64,000 nucleotides of DNA, taken from Thunnus maccoyii (taxonomy: Eukaryota; Chordata; Actinopteri; Scombriformes; Scombridae). The notes below the pieces were generated by a model, which saw nothing but the letters and a program-made list of their open reading frames with translations, did no database searches and was not told the DNA's origin. The translations under genes were made by a program, and so were the position numbers. The stretch lies in contig NC_056535.1 in NCBI RefSeq assembly GCF_910596095.1, forward strand, positions 23,886,505 through 23,950,504, written 5' to 3'. How positions within the stretch are numbered: position 1 is the stretch's first letter; each line of letters starts with the position of its first letter. Shown here one piece after another: positions 22,924-55,050 of the stretch.

Positions 22924-25900
22924 TCAAGGAAACAGGTCCAGTTTGGGGGCCCACTCTAGGGCAGTGTTGACCACAGCGAGAGCTGCTGCCCCTAAAGCCA
23001 CCGTCAGACCCATGACTGCCAAACGAACAAACCGACGTGCTGCCGAAGGTTGGGCCACTGCCACTACTGAGCTCTCCAGCGCAGCCTGTTTCTGTCTGCG
23101 TCGACGACGGAGAACAGAGTCTGGTCGCTGCTGAGTTGATGCAAGGTCAAAGTCCTTAAAGGTAGAGGATGCCATGCTTTGGAGGAAAAGGAAAGATACA
23201 CAAAGAAACCAAGAGAGACAGAAAATGAAAGTGTGAGGCTTTGGAGTTGTTGAGAAGTAGAAGAAATATGAATATTTTGTATGTAATTAACGCAGGTAGT
23301 ATCTGTAAAGAAGATAAGTACTTGTCATGTGAGGCAGCCTCTCTAGCCAGTTCAGAGGGTGGGAACTGGACAAAGAGGTCTCCTGCTCGGCTGATGAGAG
23401 TCTCATATGGCAGATCCTGGGGAATCTGAGACAGCAGGTGATGGACCATGGCCATATCACATTCACACTCCAACACCTCCTCTTCTCTGTACAGTACGAT
23501 CTGCAACACAAGTACCAGTGATGCATACGGGCACATTTGTTATACTTCGTCAGTAACTGATGGCTATTTCTCACCACATATCTGAGGATTTACAATACCA
23601 TGACTGAGATGATCAGGTTAGCCAAACTTGATTTGATGTTACGGTTTTATACAGTTGCAGTGATTGACCAATCAATCAGCCATGGATAGTAAAAGTTCAA
23701 TGAATGTTGAACTGCTACATGAAAAAATAAATAAAATACAGAACATACTTATATCTACCTTTACCTTTCTAAATGCAAAATATGTTTTCACATTCTAGCA
23801 ACTTAAACTATGTCTTGACTCTTGCACCTGGGCATAATATTAATAATTATAATACACAATATCCTTAAGCTATCATAAAGCCTCTTGCACAGTGAAAATA
23901 CTATCCAAGGTATGCAAGGCCTTGAATAAAATGACACATTCTCAAAAGGGCAAGTGTCTTGGATGTGATAAATGTAGCTCATACAAATGTTCTAGCCTAT
24001 AATTGATTTAATAGTCTAAATTCAAAGCTGAGTTTATAAGCCAATCCCTTTGAAGTGCAAATTAGAAGTGCTCATTCCAGAGAACTCACCACAGCAGCAA
24101 AGTAGATGGGCATCAATGGATGGCAGGCCAGGAAAAAGTCATACAACCGTACAACATGGCGGAAGTCTGACAGGACATGGCCAAACCAGGTGATCAGCCA
24201 ACTGAGTGCGAAGACTGTACCCACCTCAGCCCTGACAATCAATACATGACAGAAAACGTTCATCAGCATACAAAACTGTACTGTGTCCTCATGCACAACA
24301 TAGCACTGAATGTTGGAAATTTTTAGAAATGTGAATTATTAGGGAGATACAGTATGGACAGCAACTGTCATGTTAACTCTTGAAGTGGAGGACTTTAATG
24401 ATCTGTGTCCTCAAGTCTTTACAGACCTGACTCGAGCTGTCATAATAGGATCAATATGCTTTACGTGCACAGTAATCCCTCACTCTGTGACTCAAAACAT
24501 TACCATCATCTTTTGATTGAGGCATGCTGAGGTTTAACATTAGCTTTTGTTAAGGAAGATATGATTTATGTGTGTCGAAGAGGTGGAAGATACAGCCAAT
24601 AATCTAATTAACATGATATATTATGGAATTTCTCATTGCTGAGAGACTGAAAATCCACAGTTGTGTATGTCTGATGGCAAAGCCTGCAGGCATGCATCCT
24701 TCTTTTCTTTAAAAAGTTATGATGACATTGTTGAATGTCACAAATTTCCATAATTCTTATAAACTTTTTCTCATTTGGCATTTGGCATTGAATGTCCAAG
24801 TTTATGGTACTGATGCAGTAGAGTAGAAACAGCTTACATTAGCTACAATCATACACAACCATTCTGTTACCCTTTAACACTATTGATTAATATAAATATA
24901 TTATATAAATAAAATAAATTCTTTTTTTTCTGAAGTTTCCCTATTGTAACTACAACAGCAGAGTCTTACTGTTGCATGAAGTCATGCACCTCAGGGTTGA
25001 CCCTCTCAATGATAGGCATCAAGTAGTTAAGAATGTGTTTTGTGTTGTCCATGGTGGGATCCATGAAGTCCCTGCGAAGGAGTGCACAATAGACCATTAT
25101 TGAAGGATGGAGGGCAGGGAGGGAGAGGGCATTTTTTTCTGACATGTGGGCACATAACAGAGAAAGAAAAACTCAGAGAATGTAGAAGGGTAAAGAAGCA
25201 GTGACCTATTCGATAGGTACCTGAGGTGATGCGTGGAGAGCTTTTCCACAAGAGCAGTTGCTAGGCGTTCTCCCAGGACCAGCAGAAAGGTCACAACAAT
25301 GTCATGGTATCCTTGGTAATAGTGCAGCTGGGGATTACGTTTCAGAACTCGAAGGATGATGTCAATTAGCTCCTCCTGGAGACCTTCCCGCTGCTCATCT
25401 GGCATACCTGTACAAGTCCACCCAATATAAAATAAATACACTTATTAACCGCTTGTTTTGGGTATACCACTACATCAACAACCCTGAAAATATGAAATGT
25501 CAGAAGTGCACCAATAACAATTATAGCCCAACCAATACTTGATATTTGAGGATATTTAAGGGTTTAAAAATCTGCTAACAATATATCAATCACCAGTATT
25601 TTTAACCTTAATACAAACAAACAATCTTAATATGGATCCCTTAGATTTGTTTATTTGGTTTTTTTTTAATAATATATTTTTAATTGTGTCAACAAACATA
25701 CTGAGCAGGACATCTTACAGTGTAAAAATAATCTTGTTATTGCTCTCCAGTAAACAAACTATGTAACAGTGACAGAGTTTCTAAATGACCTCTAACCTAG
25801 TTTGGAAATGTCTTATCGGACAACGTGAACCTTCACCAATATATCTACAATAAGCTGATATTTTTCCTCCAACCAGGAAAGTATTTTTGGTACAGCTCCT

Positions 25901-27517
25901 TCAAGTCTAGTCTTAAATCAACAGAATTTGATTTGGCAATCTGAGAATTAAAACCAGTGAGATGGACAGGCAGAGATTCCAGCAGTGCAGACTGCAGAGA
26001 AAACAATATGGCTTCACCCCTAAAAAACCCTTCTGGGAATGTGTCTGTGTGCCAGCAAAAGCAATACGAACAGCAAGTAGTGGCAAGGCTGTTTCCACAC
26101 TTCATTGCTCTGTAGAATAATGAATGTAGAATTCTTACGGTGAATGTTATTTAGTCATGTGCAGAGGCAAATGACAGATAGATAGATAGATAGATAGATA
26201 GATGTTTTATTGTCACTGCATGTTCAACACAACAAAACTTGGTTTGGCTGCAATCCACTTAGCAGCATATATAAATACATAGAAAATATAAAGAATAACA
26301 TAATAATAGTCATAATCATATATTTTTTTGTTGCTGTTGTTTATTTAAATCTTAAGTGTCTCATTTCACTCATGTCAAAAAATGTTGCATTTGGCATTTG
26401 TGTTGAACTCAGTGTACCAACACTAATTGGGAACAAATTTAAAATGACACCTAATTCACTGCTGAGCAAAAGTGTTGTTTTCCCTCTGATTCAATAATAG
26501 TATAGAAAATCCCTTGATTTACAAATTCTAAGTGACAATATGCTACATTTAACACATTGATTTTTAAGTTAAAATCACTAGATTTGGTGTGTAGTCTGTA
26601 GAACACACATACACTGGTGCTCCACAGTGTATGTGTGTTCATCTGTGGGTTTATCAGTGTTTCTGTGGGATGTACACACAGCAGTGTTTCATGCAACAAC
26701 ACAGCTGACAGCAGGGTATATATATGAGTCAAACTGAGTGGTTTATAAGTACTCACCAGGCGGGAACCTTCGTAGGGAACGCTGGACATCCAGCAACACC
26801 TGGTTGTAGTCCTTGTTATTCTCCCGCTCTACTGTTTCTGGACAACACATGCCATCATCATCATCCTTACAATGAGTCAAATATGTGGTAAAGTGTGCAC
26901 CTGCTAAGACTGTGTGAGTTAATATTTATCTTGCATAGTGGGAAAGGGGAGGCATGGTCATTGGCATGAAGATATTTAGCCTTTATTGCTCTGTTGGTGC
27001 ATATGTTGCTAACATGATACCTGGTTCCTGATCCAAGAAGTTTGGGGCAACGTTGAGAAGCTGAGGCCACACTTGACAGCGAATCTCATCAGTCAGTAGA
27101 CCCCCTTCACTGATGGCCATCCTCCTCAGAGCTGCTACATCCACTGGACTCGCACTCAGGGCCTGTGTGATTTCCGCAGTTTTTCTTTTTCGTTTGGTGT
27201 CCCAGTCTGACACACAGAAAACACAATAAAAATCTAGTCAACAATCTTGTTAGCCTGTGTTGACTTTCATCTTGCAACAGCTCATTTTGCATCCAGATCA
27301 CACACTTACGGATGTTGTGGAAGACAGCTCCAGCAACAGACACAAGAGGTCATAATTTTTTCGCATTAAAAATAAACCAACTGAAGACTGTCCTTTCTGC
27401 TGAAATGTCCCAAACATATGGCAACTCAGAATGAAGACAGCTAACTTAGTCACACTTACCATTACACTGTTTTCCATTCACTGGTGACGAGGCACCAGAA
27501 CTTCTAGATTTCTTCAT
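22924..27517 (-). CDS. tbc1d20: TBC1D20, ER-anchored TBC-domain Rab GAP, 8 coding exons
   Basis: Exons in coding order: 27517-27460, 27206-27021, 26837-26757, 25407-25221, 25071-24970, 24231-24090, 23500-23322, 23176-22924. The exons sum to 1188 nt, 395 aa (human 403), with consistent phase. The N-terminus MKKSRSSGASS is followed by a basic KRKRK stretch and a TBC domain. Catalytic residues are visible: Arg101 in LLDVQRS (arginine finger, human Arg105) and Gln140 in HYYQGYHD (glutamine finger). The C-terminus has the hydrophobic segment LAVMGLTVALGAAALAVV, a tail anchor, then WAPKLDLFP at the stop. Known role: GAP for Rab1 (and linked to Rab18) at ER and Golgi; human loss causes Warburg Micro syndrome. 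The exon 7 donor is weak (CAA then GTACTT) but phase and homology require it. Upstream are three CRE-like TGACG half-sites at about 27905-27932. Confidence 0.95.
26174..26260 (+). repeat. GATA microsatellite with adjoining retroelement-like tail
   Basis: About seven GATA units (26174-26203) are followed by TGTTTTATTGTCACTGCATG and a segment like common fish retrotransposon ends. It lies in TBC1D20 intron 3. Confidence 0.65.
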
Positions 27518-27949
27518 TTTTTTTACTCCTCTTCTTAACGTGTCCTTGCTAAATAACCTTACTTGCCATCCTTCTTTGTTTGGCTAACGTCGATGTAGCC
27601 CTTCGTGACTCCCAACTACAGGCTAGCTGTTTAATTAGCAAGGCCAGATACAAACACGGCCCGATAGTTAGCTACTCAGTGTTAGCTAGTTATCAAGCTA
27701 ACACTGCTCTGCCCTGGGTCCGAAATTGATATTTTCATCAACTCAGCCATCATTTGGCGGACAACTGACAAACTGGTTAACACTTAATAAACCCCGCTTG
27801 ATAGTAATACGGTGAGACTGATGAAACGGCTACATGTTTACGTTGGCTGAAGCGACCAATAGGGTTCATCAGCTTTAGCTAACCTCCCTACTCAGACTGG
27901 ATGATGACGTAGTAGCGTCACGCGATGACGTGTCAAGGAGGAGGCGATG
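27518..27949 (-). promoter_or_regulatory. TBC1D20 5' leader and promoter with clustered CRE-like sites
   Basis: Upstream of the ATG at 27517 the sequence is moderately GC-rich. At 27905-27932 three half-sites of the CREB/ATF type occur within 28 bp: TGACGT (27905-27910), CGTCA (27916-27920) and TGACGTG (27926-27932). The last resembles UPR/ATF6-XBP1 type sites. The transcription start is not visible, so promoter status is inferred from position. Confidence 0.4.
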
Positions 27950-28310
27950 TTCTTCTTCTTCTTCCTTGGGTTTTAACGGCAGTTTGCATCCTAAATGTTG
28001 CACTACTGCCATCCTCTGGAGTTAGTTAGTCCTTAGCCCTAATCTTTTCATTTCTTCCACCATGTCCTTTCTCTCTGCTACACATTTCCTGCAATTAACA
28101 AGAACACGTTCTACAGTTTCTGATACCTGGCAATGATTACAAAAACCGGTTGGATGATTCCCTGTAATGTGAACTTTACTGTTCAGATTACTGTGTCCTA
28201 TCCTCATGATTGTCTCCTTTTTTCTATTTCCTTCCCTACTGCTACTGGTGCATGGCTGTTTGTACTGGTGCTGTAAACTTGTTGTATCTACTTGTTTCAA
28301 TGAAGTTGTT
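27950..28310 (-). mobile_element. 5'-truncated LINE fragment (I-like clade), C-terminal region
   Basis: The minus strand encodes a fragment with RIGHSNLNSKVHITGNHPTG then CNHCQVSETVERVLVNCRKC. This matches the C-terminal segment after the RNase H region of I-like fish LINEs (RxGHTGLNxxLxxxGKHxTGxCxxCxxxETVEHVLxxC). The 3' end is the GGCAGT...CGTTAAAACC region followed, at the lower coordinates, by GAAGAAGAAG. It lies within about 450 bp of the TBC1D20 start codon and points in the same direction as TBC1D20. Confidence 0.75.
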
Positions 28311-28340
28311 TATAAATTAAAATCTACCTTCCGGCTTCTA

Positions 28341-28412
28341 ATACTACTACTAATAATAATAACAATAATAATAATGATAACAACAACAACAACAACAATA
28401 ATAATAAATAAG
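28341..28412. repeat. AAT/AAC trinucleotide microsatellite
   Basis: Imperfect run of ACT, AAT and AAC triplets, including five consecutive AAC units. It sits next to the upstream (5'-truncated) end of the LINE fragment. Confidence 0.8.
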
Positions 28413-28574
28413 TCAGTGGTTTGTAGGTGATCAGTTTAAAAATATGACATATTGTTAGTTGAAACTATATACTGTATGTATATAAAATCTTTATATACAG
28501 TCTATGGTTTAAACTCTCAGCTTTAGTTCAATTTAGCTCCACCTAACGTTACAACACAGACTAAATGCCTCTTT

Positions 28575-28905
28575 CATTGTTAAAGGACAGGTTCACATTT
28601 TTTAAAATCAATCTTAAAACAATACTTATATTGAAAGATTTATGTGTTGCTGTACTCATTCCTAATGTCCATACTGGCTGTGAAGAAATCACAAAAGCGA
28701 TTTCTCTTTCTGTGCAAAAAAGTATTTCCAAAGTTTGACAGAAGCTAATATAATACCTATAATATATAGCCTAATATGAGAGACTTAGCATGAAAAGATG
28801 TCCTCTCTGTGTTTCCCTCGACAGTGCTTGCTGAGGTGCAGAACAGGGATAAGACAAATAGAACATTGTACCAAAAAGACTGTAGCTAACTCTGGAGGAC
28901 TTCAT
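28575..28905. repeat. Teleost interspersed repeat beginning TTAAAGGACAGGTTCACA
   Basis: TTAAAGGACAGGTTCACATT, then ATCTTAAAACAATACTTATA, GTACTCATTCCTAATGTCC and ACTGGCTGTGAAG fit a DNA-type repeat widespread in fish. The right-hand end is unclear. A short palindrome around TATATAAAATCTTTATATA (about 28478) sits just left. Confidence 0.45.
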
Positions 28906-28929
28906 TTGTCTAACTCAGCTATAGCTTTC

Positions 28930-29600
28930 TCTTTGTTGTTGTTGTTGTTGTTGTTTTGTTTAAGCTTTATTTAGTCAGACAGTCTCATTGAGATTAAGAT
29001 CTCTTTTCCAAGAAACAAGAAAACATTCATAAGACAAGAGCACAATGAGCAGACAGAAACAACACAACCACACAATAAACAAGGAATTAATAAAAACAGT
29101 TACAAGAATCATGAAAAAATATCAGATTATAAAGCTTTAAAATTTCAAAGAGGAATGTAAGACTCAAGTTTGAGGGCAGTTTGTAGTTCATTCTATTTAA
29201 TAGGTGCATAGTAGCTGAAACTAGTTCTGCCAACATTAGTGCGTACCTGAGGGGTATCTAAGGTTAAGTAGTTACTGGATCGTGTGCTGTAGATTTGGAT
29301 GAGAGTAGAGATGTGAGGTAGTTTGGGAGCTTCAACAGTAGAGCTTTATATGAATAACACGAGATGGTTATTTCTTCTTGACTGTAAGGAAGTTCAATCA
29401 ACCTGGTGATACAGAGAACAATGTTGAATATGAAGTTTGTCATCTGTGATAAAGCGTAATGAATTATGATACACAGGCTTTAACTGCTGAAGTGTTGATG
29501 GGGCAGTGTGACAATACAGAATATCTCCATAGACATGAAGCTTCATCTGAACTTGCAAGAGCATCTGTGCACTATGAACTGTAGATTATAGCCTACATTG
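28930..29600 (-). repeat. GTT microsatellite joined to an interspersed repeat with AGTCTCATTGAGAT motif
   Basis: A GTT run (28934-28957) is followed by TTTATTTAGTCAGACAGTCT and CATTGAGATTAAGATCTCTT. This is a recurrent sequence in fish noncoding DNA and probably the reverse-oriented 3' end of a retroelement. The internal part to about 29590 has no intact frame. Confidence 0.4.
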
Positions 29601-30157
29601 AAATTCCATTAGGATGGGATCTCCTATGGACTGGGGGAATGATTGCAGCCACAAATAATTTTTTTTGACATTTTTGGGAGCCATTCAGCATAGTAAGTAC
29701 TTTAAAGCCTACTTCAGTTACAATTAGCTGATACTACTTATCGTACCGTATAATTACGGAATACTGGTTTTTAATTTGCAATTTAGCTTTTTTTACATTG
29801 TGGCATCTATGTAGGCCTATCTGAAAACTTATCTTAACCACTGGCTATAACATAAACAAAACCAGTAAATTTAGAAGAAACCCAGCGGTATCCTGCCACA
29901 CACGCACACCACGCTGTTTGTGAATAACCACAGGCCTAGATACTGAACAAGTTTGCAACTGGGCACAAGTTGTTATGTGTATCGATGATAGATAACAGTC
30001 CTCTCTGAAACTCATCATGTGCAACACAGCGATCGTCAGACAAACAGACAACTACATCAAAAACGACAACAGCACCAACAACAAACACAGAACAGATCAT
30101 CACAGACTTAACACCCACTGGTTCAATTTTATTTCACAGTGACATGCCTGTTAGTCA

Positions 30158-30211
30158 GAAACGAAAGGTCTGTTTGTTCTGACGAAACGAAAGTGACAGA
30201 GCATTTAAATA
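30158..30211 (+). promoter_or_regulatory. ZNFX1 core promoter: two ISRE-type elements and a TATA-like box
   Basis: GAAACGAAAG occurs twice, at 30158-30167 and 30184-30193, exactly 26 bp apart. Each has the GAAANNGAAA core of an ISRE, the second extended as GAAACGAAAGTGA. TTTAAATA follows at 30204-30211. This spacing (ISRE, then TATA, then start about 25-30 bp later) is typical of interferon-stimulated genes, and ZNFX1 is one in mammals. The promoter is inferred from these motifs and its position 1.1 kb before the coding start. Confidence 0.7.
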
Positions 30212-30235
30212 GCAGCTTCCTGAACTGAGAAGCCA

Positions 30236-30361
30236 GAGCCTGCGAGCAGCAACAGCAAAGCCGAAACTAGACTGAGCCGGATGTATTAGCGATAATAACA
30301 ACAAATATGCATTTTTAAAGCTTTATATAGACTATTTAATGTCCAGTGGACTTCAATCTGG
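30236..30361 (+). other. Probable untranslated first exon of ZNFX1
   Basis: Downstream of the TATA-like box the sequence contains no useful reading frame and reaches a consensus donor GTAAGA at 30362. The coding exon begins about 0.9 kb later, after an acceptor such as TTGCCAACTAG near 31227. The start of this exon is a guess from the TATA position. G-rich GGGGCGGGGCGG near 31038 lies in the intron. Confidence 0.4.
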
Positions 30362-31278
30362 GTAAGAGCTCTCTTTCTTTCTGTATGTTATTCTCGGGGA
30401 AAGAGTGAAAGGCAGAGGCAGCCAGCTAAATCGATTTAAAAATATATATGTACATATAATATATAGAATATAGGAGTGAGGATGGGGCGGACAGACCTCA
30501 CTGGTCAGTATAAGACATGCATTGGCTAAAAGTGTTATGGAGTAGCCTATCGAAACTGAGCTACAGAATACACTGCACAATTGTCAGCTTGTTGGAAAAG
30601 TACCTGTAACACCCCGAGGGCATTTCAGCAATTCCGCATCTAAAGAAATATTGTGGTTAGAAGCGCTCATCCGATTTCTGCTGAAAGGAAACCTACACTC
30701 CCATGCAGGTCCTTCGTGCATCCAGTAGAGGGCACACTCTTCATTTGGATTATGTCATTGCAATTGCAAGTAAAGTGCACTCTCAATCAAAGATTCATTA
30801 GAATCTAGCGAAAATGTCACACTACAGTCAAGAGTAGTTCAAACGTAGTGTTCCCTTACCACAATGGGAATTCAAATACATATCACTCAAAATAACAGTA
30901 CAGGCTTTCTCTTGAGAGCGAAGAGACAGGCGAGCAAAGTAGTTGCTCTAATTTCCTGAGAAGCCATAAACAATGAGATCATCTCCTCTTGGCTGACTTC
31001 GGCACTCCTGTGACCACGCAAATCATACAGATAATAAAGGGGGCGGGGCGGACGGCTGGGGGGGGGCATGATAAGAACACACTGCATAATAGTGAAAGTG
31101 TAACCATTTATCAGGAGTGAAACATAATTTATGTTGACAGTCTTAGTGGTCTTGAATTACAAGTTCCTGTGTAATTATGCTCAAATGTGTTATTTTTACA
31201 TACACTTTCTAATTTCTTGCCAACTAGAAATCATCTGTGTTACCATCTTAAATTTCAACAACTACCACATGTATTACC

Positions 31279-52340
<21,062 letters not shown>

Positions 52341-52504
52341 AAGCCAAAGTCTGTGGTTTTAGTTGCCTTCAGTCCCAACTGTTAGTTGCAAAACCTGTGA
52401 ATGGCAGGTTATGGCTTTACTATAATAATCAGTTTTATTCATACTGGATTCTCTATTGTTCTCCATAAAAAATACTGTATTCACATTAATTTAAGGGAAA
52501 TAAA
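52341..52504 (+). terminator. ZNFX1 3'UTR with poly(A) signal
   Basis: A canonical AATAAA lies at 52499-52504, about 160 nt after the TGA at 52338-52340. A second AATAAA occurs near 52998, which could give a longer transcript spanning the relic terminal-exon copy at 52527-52610. Confidence 0.6.
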
Positions 52505-52526
52505 GAAGTTTTCTATTTCTGTTCAT

Positions 52527-52610
52527 GGCAATCAATTCACCTGTAAGATGGATGGGGCAGAGCACTTTGCTTGAGATCACAATCTTCTTGCATGAAATTG
52601 ACTTTTGACA
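52527..52610 (+). pseudogene. Relic copy of the last ZNFX1 codons just beyond the gene
   Basis: GGCAATCAATTCACCT, then AAGATGGATGGGGCAGAGCA, TTTGCTTG, AATCTTCTTG and TTGACTT follow the order of the coding sequence at 52248-52340: GGCAACCAGGTTGCCT, GAGATGGATGGAGCACAGCA, CCTGCTTG, AACCTTCTAA, TTGACTT. It is therefore a diverged duplicate of the segment encoding the C-terminus (NQVASEMDGAQHPAWSEAN...). It has an early stop and small indels, so it is not coding. It fits either a local duplication or the tail of a lost tandem ZNFX1 copy. Confidence 0.65.
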
Positions 52611-54600
52611 CCCTTTATTGAAAATACAGACTTGTGTATTAATACAGTAGCAATAATCTATGATACTTTTATATCAACAAGTATTTACTTTGCTCTCTAT
52701 CATGAACTGATATGAATAGCGTGGACTTCCAGTTCATGAGAGTTTTGGCATGTGCTGTTCAAAACATAGTGGATAGTGGTTTTGTTTTTAAAAATATATA
52801 TTTTGCAGTTTGTCAAAGAGTAAGTGTTGGATAATAGCTTGCTGAATGATTGGTCAAATATTAACTGTAACCTCAGATACTGTATGTTCAAGGCTCCTGT
52901 GTAAGTTGTCCTGTGCCTTAACAATAGGTGGCAGTAAATCACTGTAAAAGAACAACATGACTTGATTGTTATCATGCTTGCAATTTGCTCAAATATAATA
53001 AAAGTATCTGAATCTATGAGCGCATTCTTGTCTTAATTTTACACACACACATGCCATAATTTAAGAAACACCATCAGGGAGAGCAGTGGCTTCAAATAGC
53101 AGGTTTTTAGAAAATTTAATGGGGTTATATGTTTATATTTTGTACAAATACCTTCATAGGCTGAGAACATTAAGATCAGCAGAAGCACTGATTAACATAG
53201 CTGCTACAGGATGTGCATATATATATATAGACACATGGCCAAAAACACATAGTACATAGAAATAATCAATATTTATAAATCATTTTTAGAGTTGCTGTTC
53301 CGTAGAAATATTAACTACTTGATAAGTGAAAAAATTTTGTCCTCCTCACCATTACAATCATCATCAGTTCTCTTTCCAACTCGCCCTCCCTTTCTCTCTC
53401 TCTTTCTCTCTCTGTCTCTCTCTCTAACACACACAGAGCTGGTACCGGCAAGAGTTAATCATTTGTGTCTCTAACAGGACATCATTGCCAGTGAAGCCAG
53501 GGAAACAATCCTGAAATAGCTACAATTCCTCTTCACTACTGTACAGGACTCACAGTTGCTGAGTTTCATTTTGGCATTTTGTAACAGCTTGCATCACTTT
53601 ATTACATGATGAATGTGTCCCTGTCACAAAACCAGCTCCAATGCAAACTGTGCTGTCTACAGGGGGAAAAAAAAGAACAACAAAAATGCGCTGTCAAGAC
53701 AAGTGTTAAAATTGAGCAAACTTTAAGAGGGTGCCACTAGTATTTATAGGATCCAAGCACCAGGGTGAGAGAGAGCTGGACCAAAGGAGGCACTGCAGAA
53801 AAATGGTAATATCCTACAGGGTGGACTGTCTCATCTATCATGTCAGGTGGCCTTAAAATATGTTATTGTCAGATTTTCAGCTAGTCTGGCCCTGCAATAA
53901 AAACTACAAAGTAGCTTCCCCCTCCCCCATTGTACAATATGTGGTTTGATTACTGTCTCTAGCAGAACTGATAAGACTGTGTGGGTGGAAAAAGCGTTGT
54001 TGAAACAAGGACGAGCTGATACACCAAGCAGTGATCTGTGAAGTGAAATAACTGCAGGGAATGTAAAAAGTAAAATATATTAAAAAGGAAAATTCTCTTT
54101 AAAGGTGCCATCTGCAATTTTTTCCTCACATTCAAATTACGACAAAGATGACAAAGCAGGTAGTTTTGTGTTTCTGAAGTTGTTTCTCCTCGCTTTTGTA
54201 AAATCATTGTCACTGACAAGGTAACATGAACACAAACTTTACCAAGTGATGAAGTGTGATGAAACGGGCATTGCCAACCGGACAGGTACATCTAGAGAAA
54301 CCCAATCCATCAACATTTCTTGACAGCAGAGTATGAGCGATGTCGTAATTATAGAATAACATAGAATATTATTTTAAGACTGGCATTGAGGAGCTATGTT
54401 TGCCCTTATTTGAAAGTGCAAAGAAAACGTATGTGTAGATATTAAATTAGATCATTTTGATAGGTTAATCACAACAGTCATGTTGTATTCATATAATACT
54501 GAAAAAACTACACCTGAAATTCCTTAAGTATACCTTATAAAAGTTAAAATGATAATCTGTAGTAATATAGTTTAGCTACAGTTGGAGGAAAACAACTATG
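52611..54600. other. Intergenic DNA downstream of ZNFX1
   Basis: AT-rich with no recognised gene. Contains a CT-rich low-complexity run at about 53385-53426 (TCTCTC) and short AT runs near 53217-53230. No exon-like sequence with family resemblance. Confidence 0.55.
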
Positions 54601-54609
54601 TGTTTCATT

Positions 54610-55050
54610 TAAAACTGAGTTATGGGGAAAGCTATACTAGAAAATAAAGACACTAAATTAAGTCAGAGGATGTACGCCTATTTGCATAACTTTATCTCTG
54701 ATGTACATGTTTCATCATGGATCTTGCAGATTAAGCAGATACTAGATGAATGTGGTTTATCTTATTTCTGGCTGACACAAAAATGTTACAATCTTAGCCG
54801 AAACCAACTTTTGAACAGTTGTTTCAGAGATAAGTTCATACAGAAGTGGCGAAGCAAGTATTCAACGACATGCTATTCTTAAAATCCCCAAGGTCTCTGG
54901 AAAATATAAATGGAAAATCAGAGGTTCTTCAACCTTTCTAATGACAAATGTCTGGGAGACAAGTATCATATTTAGTTTGAATGTAATAATCTAAACATAA
55001 TGAGTTATAGTGAAAAGTACTATTTACTTGACATTCTTAAAGATGTTCTA
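54610..55050 (+). pseudogene. Decayed non-LTR retrotransposon, C-terminal ORF2 fragment
   Basis: Open from about 54622 to 54879 with KQILDECGLSYFWL, a motif common near the end of LINE polyproteins (VKxILxxCGLSYxW), then RDKFIQKWRS. After frame changes, CLGDKYHI-stop-FECNN with SYSEKYY follows at about 54948-55022, matching the usual GDExHxLFxC...R..Y zinc-like tail. Stops show it is dead. Clade not assigned. Confidence 0.6.

Noticed and set aside
29930..30060. Possible C/D-box snoRNA upstream and antisense to ZNFX1 (mammals have the snoRNA host ZFAS1 here)
   Set aside because: A minus-strand ATGATGA box is present near 30014, but I found no CTGA D box or terminal stem at the right distance.
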